Shown: positions 38,659 to 49,193 of the stretch, one piece after another
Layout of the letters: each line of letters begins with the position of its first letter
How positions within the stretch are numbered: the stretch's first letter is position 1
DNA from: Streptomyces hawaiiensis
Lineage (GTDB): Bacteria > Actinomycetota > Actinomycetes > Streptomycetales > Streptomycetaceae
Reading direction: 5' to 3'
Length of the DNA: 64,000 bases
Assembly (NCBI RefSeq): GCF_004803895.1
Contig: NZ_CP021978.1
Span: 5,580,001-5,644,000 of the forward strand
The notes under the pieces: generated by a model
Database searches by the model: none
Told to the model about the DNA's origin: nothing
The model's input: the letters and a program-made list of their open reading frames with translations, nothing else
Position numbers and translations under genes: made by a program

Positions 38659-40803
38659 TCAGCCGCGGTTGAGCTCGAACCAGACCACCTTGCCCGTGCT
38701 GAGCCGGGTCGCGCCCCAGCGCCGGGCCAGCCGGTTCACCAGGTACAGCCCGCGTCCGCCCTCGTCGGTGGCGCGTGCCTGGCGCAGCCGCGGCAGTTGC
38801 GGCACGTCGTCGCCGACCTCGCAGCGCAGCACGTCCGTGCGCAGCAGCCGCAGCGTCACCGGCCGGGACGCGTACCGCACGGCGTTCGTCACGACTTCGC
38901 TGACCAGCAGCTCGACGGAGTCGCTCATCTCTTCCAGGCCCCAGCGCTGCAACGCGCGCCGGGCCAGCCGACGGGCCCGGCCGGGGGCCGCGTCCTCCGG
39001 CTCCAGGAACCAGTACGCCACATCGCTGGGCGCGATCCCGTCGAAGCGGGCGGCGAGCAGCGCGATGTCGTCGTCCCGGTCGCCCGGGCCGAGCATGTCG
39101 AGCACCTCGTCGCACAGCGCTTCCAGGGGCGGCGGATGATCCGGCCCGGTGAGCTGCGCGACCGCGGCGAGCTTCTCCCGCAGCTGCTCGATGCCGGTCC
39201 ACACATCGCGCAGCCGGGACTCGACCAGGCCGTCGGTGTAGAGCAGCAGGGTCGCGCCGGCGGGCGCGTCCAGCTCCACCGCCTCGAAGTCCACGCCGCC
39301 GACCCCGATCGGGGCACCGGCGGGCACCCGCAGCACCTCGGCGCGGCCGCCCAGGTGGAGCAGGACGGGCGGCGGATGACCGGCGTTGGCGATGGTGATG
39401 CGGTGCGATACCGGGTCGTAGACCGCGTAGAGGCAGGTCGCCATGCGGTCCACGCCCAGGCGCTGGGCCTGCTCGTCGAGGTGGTGCAGTACCTCCTGCG
39501 GCGGCAGGTCGAGGCCGGCGAGGGTCTGGGCCGTGGTGCGCAGCTGGCCCATGATGGCGGCCGACGTCATGGAGTGCCCCATGACGTCACCGACGACCAG
39601 GGCCACCCGGCTGCCGGGCAGCGGGATCGCGTCGTACCAGTCGCCGCCCACCCGGGCCGTCTCCGCGGCCGGCAGGTAGCGGGAGGCCAGCCGCACACCC
39701 GTCGGGCGGGGCAGCGTCTCGGGCAGCATGGTGCGCTGGAGCTCGTCCGCGATGTAGGCCTCGCGGCCGTACAGCACGGCCTTGTCGATGCCGAGGGCGC
39801 TGTGCGTGGCGAGCTGGGCGGCCACGAGCAGGTCGTCCGGCTCGAAGGCCATGCGTTCGGGGCGGCGCAGGAACAGCGCGGCACCGATGACCCGGCGCCG
39901 GCCGCGCAGCGGGGCGAGGATCGCGCGCTGCCCGTCCGGCACGGCGAACTCGCCGCCGTCACCCAGCAGCTCCGGCAGTGCTGCGCGGGCCGCCGGGGCG
40001 TCGGTGAACACCGGGCGTACGCCTCGCAGGACTTCGGCGAGCGCGCTGCCGGGCCGCACCTCGCACAGCTCGGCGCCGACCGTGTCCAGCTCGTTCGGCT
40101 CGGGCTGCGTGGCCGGCAGGAAGCCGTTCTCGGTGTCGCGCTCCGCCGGTATCCGGTCGGTGCGGCGCAGCCGCAGCACCAGCGGGCCGGTGGGCCGCTC
40201 GTCGCCGACCGGCAGCGGGTCGCGCAGATAGACCAGGATCGCGTCGGAGAAGGTGGGCACGGTGGCCCGGCACAGCCCCATCACGATCTCGTCGAGATCG
40301 ATGCCGCGGGCGATCCGCCGGGTGGCGGCCCCCACGAACCTCAGCCGGTCGCCGTCCCGCCGCATGGGCGTGGGCCGGCCGGGCGGCAGGCTCTGGCCGC
40401 TGCGGCGCTCCTGCCCGTCGGAGTTCACCGCCGGCCGGTCCTGTTCGTCGGCCGGCTGGACCGGAATGCCCTCGGGGGCGGGTCGCGGCCGAGGGGTCTC
40501 GCGCTCGGCGGTCTGCTCGGCACCCGGCTGGGAGTGCTCGGAGGCGGGGTCGCTCACGGTGTCCTTGCCCTTGCCGAACGGCGTGGAGGTGCCCGGCTCC
40601 GACGTGCCCGGCGTGCTGTGTGCCGTCGTGACCGGAACGGTGACGTCGCCGCCGGGGCGGCCCTGTACCGGTAAGGCGCCCGCACCGGGCGCACGCGCCG
40701 GTGTCGGGGTGTGCACGAACGCCCCGCGGGGATCCGCGGGGTCGACGCCCGTCTGGGGGCGTTCGAACGAGGTCGGCTGCTCCGTCACGCGTGTCGAATC
40801 CAT
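38659..40803 (-). CDS. SpoIIE-type PP2C phosphatase with GAF and HATPase domains
   Basis: 714 residues. A disordered Pro/Thr/Gly-rich N-terminus (about 1-145), a GAF domain (about 160-325), a SpoIIE/PP2C phosphatase domain (about 355-575; metal ligands in LVVGDVMGHSMTSA, LLLYTDGLVE and GPGDRDDDIALL), and a C-terminal anti-sigma-factor-like HATPase domain (about 590-714; SVELLVSEVVTNAVRYA and DEGGRGLYLVNRLA). The layout is that of RsbU/RsbW-type partner-switching proteins acting on anti-anti-sigma factors. A sigma-B-type promoter lies just upstream, which would close a feedback loop. No STAS or sigma gene is adjacent, so partners are elsewhere. Confidence 0.93.
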   Translation of the reverse strand: MDSTRVTEQPTSFERPQTGVDPADPRGAFVHTPTPARAPGAGALPVQGRPGGDVTVPVTTAHSTPGTSEPGTSTPFGKGKDTVSDPASEHSQPGAEQTAERETPRPRPAPEGIPVQPADEQDRPAVNSDGQERRSGQSLPPGRPTPMRRDGDRLRFVGAATRRIARGIDLDEIVMGLCRATVPTFSDAILVYLRDPLPVGDERPTGPLVLRLRRTDRIPAERDTENGFLPATQPEPNELDTVGAELCEVRPGSALAEVLRGVRPVFTDAPAARAALPELLGDGGEFAVPDGQRAILAPLRGRRRVIGAALFLRRPERMAFEPDDLLVAAQLATHSALGIDKAVLYGREAYIADELQRTMLPETLPRPTGVRLASRYLPAAETARVGGDWYDAIPLPGSRVALVVGDVMGHSMTSAAIMGQLRTTAQTLAGLDLPPQEVLHHLDEQAQRLGVDRMATCLYAVYDPVSHRITIANAGHPPPVLLHLGGRAEVLRVPAGAPIGVGGVDFEAVELDAPAGATLLLYTDGLVESRLRDVWTGIEQLREKLAAVAQLTGPDHPPPLEALCDEVLDMLGPGDRDDDIALLAARFDGIAPSDVAYWFLEPEDAAPGRARRLARRALQRWGLEEMSDSVELLVSEVVTNAVRYASRPVTLRLLRTDVLRCEVGDDVPQLPRLRQARATDEGGRGLYLVNRLARRWGATRLSTGKVVWFELNRG

Positions 40804-40852
40804 CCGTCCGGGGCTGCGCGCCGCGCGCGCAGTTGGTCCCGCCGAAACTCCG

Positions 40853-40878
40853 ATACCCGGAATACGTGCCCCAGGAAC
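40853..40878 (-). promoter_or_regulatory. Sigma-B-like promoter for the SpoIIE-type phosphatase
   Basis: On the minus strand GTTCCT (40878-40873), 14 bases, GGGTAT (40858-40853), matching the streptomycete sigma-B group consensus GNNTN14-16GGGTAY. Transcription would begin near 40845, about 40 bases before the ATG. The rest of 40879-41104 has no gene or signal that I could support. Confidence 0.6.
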
Positions 40879-41104
40879 GGAATTCCCGCGTGGTCAGAGG
40901 TTGTTCCTGTGCCACCGGCCGGCCGTCTGCGGCCCAGGGGGCCTGTGGCGCAGGCCCTGCCGGTGTTGCCCTCGTACCCCTCGCTCACGTCCTGCCGCCC
41001 CTCGGTGACGATCGGTCAAGCCCAGCGCGTGCTCCGGTAGTTGCCGCCGCGCGCCCTTGCGGAGGACGATCCTACGTTTCTTGCCCGGGGGCGCATCAAG
41101 GGTC

Positions 41105-41797
41105 TCATGAGGACACTTGCGCAGGCGTACGATCCCAGTCCTCCGGCAGTGACGGTACCGCCCAGGACGGATCCGGGCGCCAGTGCTGCCAGCCTTCCGA
41201 GAACGGCGGCCCCCAGGCGCGGATCACCTCGACCGCGTCCCGTCCCGCCGCCCGTACCTTTTCGGCCTGTTGGTCGTCCATCAGCCCGTCTCGCAGGGCC
41301 TGGGCGAACTCGTCCTCGTCCCGCCAGTGCCAACTTCGGTCGGGATGGACGGAGATGTCCAGGTAGTGGTCGACGGAGTCGACGCCGCCCGCCCAACGGG
41401 CCAGCGGTTCCTCCAGGTTCACGTACCAGTTCTTGAACTGCCAGCCCGGCTCCCAGAACAGCCACACCGACCAGGGTTCGCCGGGCCGGGCCAGCTTCAG
41501 CACACCCGTGCCGAACCACCGGTCGCGCTGCACGGTCCGCGGCTTGGTGTAGCGCGACTCCAGCGGTTCCAGGTGCACGGGCGTGCCGTCGGCGAGCACG
41601 GGCTTCACACACTCGGTGCCGGGTGCCAGCCACACGGCGAGCAGGTCGGCGTCGTCCTGGACGACGGTGACGGGACGCGCGATGTGCACGTGCCTGCCGC
41701 CGTTCTCCCGGTACCGCCACAGGATCCGGCTCCCGGGCGCCCAGAAGCCTGCCGCACCACCCGTTTCCACGCGTCTCATCGCTCCACCGTCTGCCAT
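41105..41797 (-). CDS. DUF402 family protein (FomD-like phosphohydrolase fold)
   Basis: 230-residue cytoplasmic DUF402 protein. Core motifs are the arginine/tyrosine stretch GSRILWRYRENGGRHVHIARP, WSVWLFWEPGWQFKNWYVNLEEP and the metal-binding DSVDHYLDISVHPD, as in FomD-type nucleotide phosphonate or diphosphate hydrolases. The substrate here is unknown. A -10 hexamer TAATAT ends 6 bases before ATG 41797 on the minus strand, and there is no ribosome site, so the message is probably leaderless. Confidence 0.85.
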   Translation of the reverse strand: MADGGAMRRVETGGAAGFWAPGSRILWRYRENGGRHVHIARPVTVVQDDADLLAVWLAPGTECVKPVLADGTPVHLEPLESRYTKPRTVQRDRWFGTGVLKLARPGEPWSVWLFWEPGWQFKNWYVNLEEPLARWAGGVDSVDHYLDISVHPDRSWHWRDEDEFAQALRDGLMDDQQAEKVRAAGRDAVEVIRAWGPPFSEGWQHWRPDPSWAVPSLPEDWDRTPAQVSS

Positions 41798-41879
41798 GAA
41801 CAGATATTAGGTGCCGTAGGCATACGACGCTGCGGCGCGTGTCACGGTTCACGCGCCGGGCACACGTCGCGTCCCTTCG

Positions 41880-43283
41880 TCACGGGTGCGTCATCCGCAG
41901 GACATCGAGCGCCTCGTCGAGCTGCTCCGCGGTCAGGTCCCCGCGCTCCACGTACCCGCCGTCCAGCACGACCTGACGGATCGTCTTCCGCTCGGCCAGC
42001 GCCTTCTTGGCGACCTTCGAGGCCTCCTCGTAGCCGATGTACTTGTTCAGCGGCGTGACGACCGAGGGGGAGGACTCGGCGTACTCCCGCGCCCGCTCGC
42101 GGTCGGCGGTGATGCCGTCGACGGTCCGGTCGGCGAGCAGCCGCGTCGCGTTGGCGAGCAGCCGGATCGACTCCAGCACGTTCTTCGCGATGACGGGCAG
42201 CATCACGTTGAGCTCGAAGTTCCCGGCGGCGCCCGCGGTCGCGACGGTGGCGTCGTTGCCCACGACCTGCGCGGCGACCATCAGGACGGCCTCCGGGATG
42301 ACCGGGTTCACCTTGCCCGGCATGATCGAGGAGCCGGGCTGGAGGTCGGGCAGGGCGATCTCGGCGAGGCCGGTGCGCGGCCCGGAGGACATCCACCGCA
42401 GATCGTTGGCGATCTTCGTCAGCCCGACCGCGATGGTCCGCAGCTGCCCGCTGGTCTCGACGACGCCGTCCCGGGCGCCCTGCGCCTCGAAATGGTTCCG
42501 GGCCTCGGTGAGGGGCAGCCCGGTGGTGCGGGCGACCTCCTCGATCACGGCGGCGGAGAAGCCGGGCGGGGTGTTGATGCCGGTGCCGACGGCCGTGCCG
42601 CCGAGGGGCAGTTCCGCGAGCCGGGGCAGGGAGGCCTCCAGCCGCTCGATGCCGTACCGCACCTGGGCGGCGTACCCGCCGAACTCCTGGCCCAGCGTCA
42701 CGGGCGTGGCGTCCATGAGGTGCGTCCGCCCGGACTTCACGACGTCGGCGAACTCCTCGGCCTTGCGCTCCAGGGAGGCGGCGAGGTGCTCCAGGGCCGG
42801 GACGAGGTCGCGCGTCACGGCGGCGGTGGCGGCGATGTGGATGGAGGAGGGGAAGACGTCGTTGGACGACTGGGAGGCGTTGACGTGGTCGTTCGGGTGC
42901 ACGGCCCGCCCGAGCCGTTCACCGGCCAGGGTGGCGATGACCTCGTTGGTGTTCATGTTGGACGAGGTCCCGGACCCGGTCTGGAACACGTCGACCGGGA
43001 AGTGCTCGTCCCACGTCCCCTCGGCGACTTCCCCGGCCGCCTCCTGGATCGCCTGGGCGATGTCCTTGTCCAGGACTCCCAGCTCGGCGTTGACCTTGGC
43101 CGCCGCCCCCTTGATCCGGGCCAGCGCCTCGATGTGCGCGCGCTCGATGCGCTGCCCGGAGATCGGGAAGTTCTCCACCGCCCGCTGGGTCTGGGCACGC
43201 CACTTGGCGTGGGCGGGCACCCTCACCTCGCCCATGGAGTCGTGCTCGGTGCGGTACTCGGTCCTGTCCTGCTCGTCGGTCAT
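41880..43283 (-). CDS. fumC: Class II fumarate hydratase
   Basis: 467-residue iron-independent fumarase of the TCA cycle (fumarate to malate). Conserved blocks: FQTGSGTSSNMNTNEV, HPNDHVNASQSSNDVFPSS, TPVTLGQEFGGY, GGTAVGTGIN and the superfamily signature GSSIMPGKVNPVIPE. It lies 77 bases downstream of, and in the same direction as, the class I fumarase gene, so the cell has both the oxygen-stable and the iron-sulfur type side by side. ATG 43283 behind GGAGGTGATC. Confidence 0.97.
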   Translation of the reverse strand: MTDEQDRTEYRTEHDSMGEVRVPAHAKWRAQTQRAVENFPISGQRIERAHIEALARIKGAAAKVNAELGVLDKDIAQAIQEAAGEVAEGTWDEHFPVDVFQTGSGTSSNMNTNEVIATLAGERLGRAVHPNDHVNASQSSNDVFPSSIHIAATAAVTRDLVPALEHLAASLERKAEEFADVVKSGRTHLMDATPVTLGQEFGGYAAQVRYGIERLEASLPRLAELPLGGTAVGTGINTPPGFSAAVIEEVARTTGLPLTEARNHFEAQGARDGVVETSGQLRTIAVGLTKIANDLRWMSSGPRTGLAEIALPDLQPGSSIMPGKVNPVIPEAVLMVAAQVVGNDATVATAGAAGNFELNVMLPVIAKNVLESIRLLANATRLLADRTVDGITADRERAREYAESSPSVVTPLNKYIGYEEASKVAKKALAERKTIRQVVLDGGYVERGDLTAEQLDEALDVLRMTHP

Positions 43284-43360
43284 CGACGATCACCTCCACG
43301 TGTCACAGCGTCAGCACCGCGACCACTGTTCCCCGTGGAGATGAATCGTCACCGCCGTTG

Positions 43361-45028
<1,668 letters not shown>

Positions 45029-45194
45029 CTCAGCCCATTCCTCACTCGGCGGACGGCGGCCCGCCTCCGTTGGCGGGCGTCAACCAGCGTAGAACCTGCC
45101 GCCGACGGCGAGCTTGTGAGGTAAGGCTCAGTTGGTCCCCCACGAAAGAATCGTGGGGGTGTCGCGATCTATCGTGTTTCGGTACGCTGCTTCC

Positions 45195-45914
45195 GTGGAC
45201 CTTCAGAAGCAGGACCTTCAGAAGCAGGAGCCCGCCGTCTCCGCGCTCCGCGCCTCCGACACCGAGTTCCGCGCCTCCGACGCCGAGCGCGACCGCATCG
45301 CCGACATCCTGCATGACGCCCTGGCCGAGGGCCGCCTCACCGCGGACGAGCACGCCGAGCGAGTCGAGGGGGTGCTGCGCGCCAAGACCGTCGGCGAGCT
45401 GGAGGTCTTCATACGGGACCTGCCCGCGGCCCATCGCCAGGGCCCCGGCCCCGGCCATGCCCCGGCCCCCTGGCGCCCCACGGCCGGCGCCATCCCGATC
45501 GACCCGGACGACAACGTGGTCGCAATCTTCAGCGGCGCCGTCCGCAAAGGCCGCTGGCGCGCCGGCCGCCGCATCCACGCGTACGCGATCTTCGGCAGTG
45601 TCGAGATAGACCTCAGCGAGGCCCTCTTCGACCACCAGCAGGTCGTCGTCAAGTCGTTCGCGATCTTCGGCAGCGTCGACATCCGCGTCCCGGAGAACGT
45701 GTCGCTGCGCGGCATGGGCGGCGGAGTCCTCGGCAGCTTCGAGGTGGCCACGCTCGACTCGGGCGAACCGGAGGCCCCCATCGTCTACGTCGACGGCTGG
45801 GCCGTCATGGGCAGCGTCGAGGCGCGGCCGAAGCGGGGCAAGGCCGTGGCGGACATCCTGGACCGGGTGCAGCGCAAGGTGGACAGAAGTTTGCGCAAAC
45901 ACCTGGGGCATTGA
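45195..45914 (+). CDS. DUF1707 / LiaF-like protein
   Basis: 239 residues from GTG 45195. An N-terminal LQKQDLQKQE repeat, a DUF1707 domain (about 27-80; FRASDAERDRIADILHDALAEGRLTADEHAER in part), a linker, and a LiaF-like beta-helical domain (about 120-215) with three imperfect repeats: AIFSGAVRKG, AIFGSVEIDLSEA and AIFGSVDIRVPENV. Such proteins modulate envelope-stress sensing at the membrane. No membrane helix is seen. An in-frame GTG at 45132 is less likely because a promoter-like TACGCT region lies between. Confidence 0.85.
   Translation: MDLQKQDLQKQEPAVSALRASDTEFRASDAERDRIADILHDALAEGRLTADEHAERVEGVLRAKTVGELEVFIRDLPAAHRQGPGPGHAPAPWRPTAGAIPIDPDDNVVAIFSGAVRKGRWRAGRRIHAYAIFGSVEIDLSEALFDHQQVVVKSFAIFGSVDIRVPENVSLRGMGGGVLGSFEVATLDSGEPEAPIVYVDGWAVMGSVEARPKRGKAVADILDRVQRKVDRSLRKHLGH
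45198..45227 (+). repeat. Two tandem 15-bp units at the DUF1707 gene start
   Basis: GACCTTCAGAAGCAG occurs twice in direct tandem right behind the start codon and encodes DLQKQ twice. The repeat keeps the frame; a slippage event could add or remove five residues. Confidence 0.7.
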
Positions 45915-46028
45915 CAGTCGCGAATCACTCGAAACCGGCGGTTCGGAACTCAGTGCATAGGCGCGCGTACAGCGGGTAGGCCTTGCTGCATCGTCTCTCG
46001 CTCGCGAAGCCGTCGTCAGGAGTAGACC

Positions 46029-46406
46029 GTGCTGCAACCGCCGCATTCGTCCCTGCAGGTCGCTGCCGTTCCGGCCCCGCGGGTGCCAGCGCGAGACAGG
46101 GATCAAGACGCCCCGTGGCACACCGAGGCGGTGTGCCGGCGCGACGAGGCCGGCCTGTTCTTCGCTCCCTCCAAGGAACCCACCGCCGCGCGGCTGTCCC
46201 GGGAGGAGGCGGCGAAACGGGTCTGCGCCCGCTGCCCGGTGATGGTCGAGTGTCGCGAACACGCCCTGCTCCAGCCCGAGCCCTACGGCGTCTGGGGCGG
46301 CCTCACCGCCGCGGAACGCCGCGTGGTCCTGGCCCGGCGCCGCCGCCGCGACATGGAGCTGAAGAAGGCGGCCCGCCCGGAGAGCCGGATAGCGGCGGCA
46401 GGCTGA
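46029..46406 (+). CDS. wblI: WhiB-like [4Fe-4S] regulator WblI
   Basis: 125-residue Wbl protein. Cluster ligands Cys36 (AVCRRDE), Cys66 and Cys69 (VCARCPV) and Cys75 (VECREHAL), the Gly/Trp turn GVWGG at 87-91, and a basic tail (LARRRRRDMELKK) for DNA or sigma-factor contact. The name rests on the conserved order fumarases-DUF1707-wbl-glpX known from S. coelicolor. GTG 46029 is the start; no strong ribosome site. A terminator shared with glpX follows. Confidence 0.9.
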   Translation: MLQPPHSSLQVAAVPAPRVPARDRDQDAPWHTEAVCRRDEAGLFFAPSKEPTAARLSREEAAKRVCARCPVMVECREHALLQPEPYGVWGGLTAAERRVVLARRRRRDMELKKAARPESRIAAAG

Positions 46407-46422
46407 CGGCCGAGCCGTACGA

Positions 46423-46456
46423 AAAGGGCGTCCCCACCGCACCGGGGACGCCCTTT
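46423..46456. terminator. Bidirectional terminator between wblI and glpX
   Basis: Perfect 13-base stem AAAGGGCGTCCCC / GGGGACGCCCTTT with an 8-base loop. The A-run and T-run at the ends allow U-tracts in both directions. Confidence 0.85.
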
Positions 46457-46485
46457 CGTCGTGCCGGTCTTCTTCTCCTCGGGGG

Positions 46486-47520
46486 TTACTTCCCCTTGTC
46501 GAAGTCGATCGCGCTGTAGGCCCGCAGCTTGCTCAGCCGGTGCTCGGAGGAGATCCGGCGGACCGTGCCCGACCGCGACCGCATGACGATCGAGTCGGTC
46601 GTGGCGGTCTCCGCCCGGTAGCGGACGCCCCGCAGCAGCTCCCCGTCGGTGATGCCGGTGGCCACGAAGAACACGTTCTCGCCGGTGACGAGGTCCTCGG
46701 TGGTCAGCACCCGGTCGAGATCATGCCCCGCGTCGATCGCCCGCTGCCGCTCCTCGTCGTCCTTGGGCCACAGCTTGCCCTGGATCGTGCCGCCCAGGCA
46801 CTTCACCGCACAGGCCGAGATGATGCCCTCCGGCGTACCGCCGATGCCGAGCAGCAGATCGACGCCCGTGCCCTCGCGCAGCGCCAGGATCGAGCCGGCC
46901 ACGTCGCCGTCGGAGATCAGCCTGATGCGCGCCCCGGTCTCCCGGATCTCGTTGATGATGCCCTCGTGCCGCGGGCGGTCCAGGATCACCACCGTCACGT
47001 CCTCCGGCGCGGACCGCTTCGCCTTGGCGACCCGGCGGATGTTCACCGAGACCGGGGCGTTGATGTCGACGAAGTCGGCCGCCTCCGGTCCGGTGACGAG
47101 CTTGTCCATGTAGAAGACGGCGGACGGGTCGAACATGGACCCGCGCTCGGCGGCGGCGAGCACCGCGATCGCGTTGGTCATGCCCTTCGCGGTCAGCGTG
47201 GTGCCGTCGATCGGGTCGACGGCGATGTCGCACTCGGGCCCGGTCCCGTCGCCCACGCGCTCCCCGTTGAACAGCATCGGGGCTTCGTCCTTCTCGCCCT
47301 CGCCGATGACGACGACGCCGTTCATCGAGACGGTGGAGACGAGGGTGCGCATGGCGCGTACCGCGGCACCGTCGGCGCCGTTCTTGTCACCCCGCCCGAC
47401 CCAACGGCCCGCGGCCATCGCCGCCGCCTCGGTGACCCGGACCAGTTCCAGGGCGAGGTTGCGGTCGGGGGCCTCGGAGGGCACATCGAGTTCGGACGGC
47501 AAGTGATGATGCTCGGTCAT
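46486..47520 (-). CDS. glpX: Class II fructose-1,6-bisphosphatase GlpX
   Basis: 344-residue gluconeogenic phosphatase (fructose-1,6-bisphosphate to fructose 6-phosphate), the main FBPase of actinobacteria. Motifs: GRGDKNGADGAAVRAM, VVIGEGEKDEAPML and DIAVDPIDGTTLTAKG (metal and phosphate site of the lithium-sensitive phosphatase fold), and LLGIGGTPEGIISACAVK. ATG 47520 behind AAAGGTGCG. It stands alone, convergent with wblI. Confidence 0.97.
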   Translation of the reverse strand: MTEHHHLPSELDVPSEAPDRNLALELVRVTEAAAMAAGRWVGRGDKNGADGAAVRAMRTLVSTVSMNGVVVIGEGEKDEAPMLFNGERVGDGTGPECDIAVDPIDGTTLTAKGMTNAIAVLAAAERGSMFDPSAVFYMDKLVTGPEAADFVDINAPVSVNIRRVAKAKRSAPEDVTVVILDRPRHEGIINEIRETGARIRLISDGDVAGSILALREGTGVDLLLGIGGTPEGIISACAVKCLGGTIQGKLWPKDDEERQRAIDAGHDLDRVLTTEDLVTGENVFFVATGITDGELLRGVRYRAETATTDSIVMRSRSGTVRRISSEHRLSKLRAYSAIDFDKGK

Positions 47521-47646
47521 CGGAGCGCACCTTTCTGTACGACGACGGCCGGATGAGGGTTGCGTCGCCCGACTCTATCGCCGAGCCCGCAAAATGAGCA
47601 GGGGCCCCCACGGATGAGCGCGGCAGGGACCTGCGACGATAGGGGC

Positions 47647-48171
47647 GTGGCAGGCACGAACGGCAAGCAGAAGACGGCGCGGGACATGATCCTCTCCCTG
47701 GGAGTCATCGTCCTGGTGGCGGGCTTCGTGTACCTCTTCATCCCGCACGACGACAGCGCGCCCGACGTCAAGGCCGTCGACTACCGGGTCGAGCTGCTCA
47801 CGGCACGCCGCGCCGCCTCCTACCCGGTGGCCGCGCCCCAGGGTCTGCCCGACGCGTGGAAGGCCACCTCCGTCCGCTTCCGGGGCGACCAGTTCGACGC
47901 CTGGCACCTCGGCTTCCACGATCCCGAGGGGGAGTACGTGGCGGTCGAGCAGTCCACTCAGCGGCGCCCGGTCTTCCTCGACGAGGCGACGCAGGGCGCG
48001 CGGGACACCGGCAGGACCGAGAAGATCGGCGGCGAGACCTGGACCCGATACGAGGGCGGCCGGTACGACGCGCTGGTCCTCGAGGGCACCAAGGGCTCGA
48101 CGACGGTCGTGACGGGCACCGCGTCGTTCGCCCAGCTGACGAAGATGGCCGAGGCGCTGCGAACGAAGTGA
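47647..48171 (+). CDS. DUF4245 membrane-anchored protein
   Basis: 174 residues. A short basic N-terminus, one membrane helix (about 15-36, MILSLGVIVLVAGFVYLFIP) and an extracytoplasmic DUF4245 domain (about 45-172; YRVELLTARRAASYPVAAP, GETWTRYEGGRYDALVL). Function unknown, conserved next to glpX in streptomycetes. I chose GTG 47647; ATG 47614 or 47560 would add unlike residues. Terminator directly after the stop. Confidence 0.85.
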   Translation: MAGTNGKQKTARDMILSLGVIVLVAGFVYLFIPHDDSAPDVKAVDYRVELLTARRAASYPVAAPQGLPDAWKATSVRFRGDQFDAWHLGFHDPEGEYVAVEQSTQRRPVFLDEATQGARDTGRTEKIGGETWTRYEGGRYDALVLEGTKGSTTVVTGTASFAQLTKMAEALRTK

Positions 48172-48180
48172 ACGCGTATG

Positions 48181-48214
48181 ACAAAGGCCCCCGGCGGATG
48201 CCGGGGGCCTTTGT
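48181..48214. terminator. Terminator between DUF4245 and nitroreductase genes
   Basis: Perfect 15-base stem ACAAAGGCCCCCGGC / GCCGGGGGCCTTTGT around GGAT, 10 bases after the DUF4245 stop and 13 bases after the nitroreductase stop, acting in both directions. Confidence 0.85.
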
Positions 48215-48226
48215 CGTGTCCGTCGG

Positions 48227-48817
48227 TCAGACGGTCGTGACGACCTGGTCGAACTCCAGGCGCGGGGAGCGGGGGTGCCAGGCGTCCGGGCCGGGGCGGC
48301 CGATGTTGACGACCATCAGCGGGGCGTGGTCGTCGTCCAGGAACTCCTTGCGGATGCCCTCCAGGTCCGCGCCCGTCATCGGACCGGCGGCCAGGCCGGC
48401 CGCGCGGACGCCGATGATGAAGTAGGCGGCCTGCAGGCCGGCGTTCATCGCGGCGGCGCTCTCACGCACCGGGCGCTCGGTGAAGAAGGCGTCCTTGGCC
48501 TGCGGGAAGGCCGGGAACAAGTGCGGCAGCTCCTCGTGGAACTCGTTGTCCGCGGAGAGGATCGCCACCAGCGGGGCGCTCGCCGTCTTGGCCCGGTTGC
48601 CTTCGGCCATGTGCGCGACCAGGCGCTCGCGGGCCTCGGGGGAGCGGACCAGGGTGATGCGCAGCGGGGTCTGGTTGAAGGCGGTCGGACCGTACTTGAC
48701 CAGGTCGTAGATCGCCTGCACCTGCTCGTCGGTCACCGGCTCGTCGGTGAAGGTGTTGGCGGTGCGGGCATCGCGGAACAGGAGGTCCTGGGCGGCGCGG
48801 TCAAGAGCGAGGGACAT
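48227..48817 (-). CDS. Nitroreductase family protein (RutE/HadB-like)
   Basis: 196-residue flavoprotein of the nitroreductase fold, subgroup of malonic semialdehyde reductase RutE. Conserved AIYDLVKYGPTAFNQTPLRI (flavin contact), RERLVAHMAEGNRAKTASAP, the RPVRESAAAMNAGLQAAYFI helix and NIGRPG near the end. It may reduce malonic semialdehyde, quinones or nitro compounds. I chose ATG 48817 because it fits the family start (MSLALDRAAQDLLFRDARTAN); the longer frame from 48886 would include the promoter. A tandem GTTCAAC element lies upstream. Confidence 0.9.
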   Translation of the reverse strand: MSLALDRAAQDLLFRDARTANTFTDEPVTDEQVQAIYDLVKYGPTAFNQTPLRITLVRSPEARERLVAHMAEGNRAKTASAPLVAILSADNEFHEELPHLFPAFPQAKDAFFTERPVRESAAAMNAGLQAAYFIIGVRAAGLAAGPMTGADLEGIRKEFLDDDHAPLMVVNIGRPGPDAWHPRSPRLEFDQVVTTV

Positions 48818-48880
48818 GGATGCGCTTTCTCGTGTCCGGTCCGGAAGATCGGCTGACGTCTTCGACCGTACGCGAATGAA

Positions 48881-48894
48881 GTTCAACGTTCAAC
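48881..48894. promoter_or_regulatory. Tandem GTTCAAC element upstream of the nitroreductase gene
   Basis: GTTCAAC directly repeated (GTTGAACGTTGAAC on the gene's strand), 64 bases before the start codon; the shared CAACGTTC centre is also partly symmetric. This looks like a MarR or HxlR-type operator. No regulator of these families is adjacent. Confidence 0.45.
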
Positions 48895-48938
48895 CAAAGG
48901 GAGGGTGTCGTGTGCCACTCCGAACCGGACGGTCCGAG

Positions 48939-49184
48939 TTACTCCGCGTCCTCGGGCCCCGCGGCCTCCTCCGCCAGCGCCGCGTCCAACCGCGCCCGGG
49001 CCCCGTCCAGCCAGCGCCGGCACACCTTGGCCAGCTCCTCGCCCCGCTCCCAGAGCGCGAGGGACTCCTCCAGCGTCGTACCGCCCGCCTCCAGGCGCCG
49101 GACGACCTCGATCAGCTCGTCCCGCGCCTGCTCGTACCCGAGCGCCTCGCTGGTGCCCGGCGTCTCATCAACCTCGCTGGTCAT
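48939..49184 (-). CDS. xseB: Exonuclease VII small subunit
   Basis: 81-residue XseB: GYEQARDELIEVVRRLEAGGTTLEESLALWERGEELAKVCRRWLDGARARL (in part) is the diagnostic two-helix hairpin. The acidic tail is normal. It starts 9 bases after xseA and ends in the gap before the nitroreductase promoter. With XseA it forms the single-strand DNA exonuclease. Confidence 0.95.
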   Translation of the reverse strand: MTSEVDETPGTSEALGYEQARDELIEVVRRLEAGGTTLEESLALWERGEELAKVCRRWLDGARARLDAALAEEAAGPEDAE

Positions 49185-49193
49185 CCACCCACC

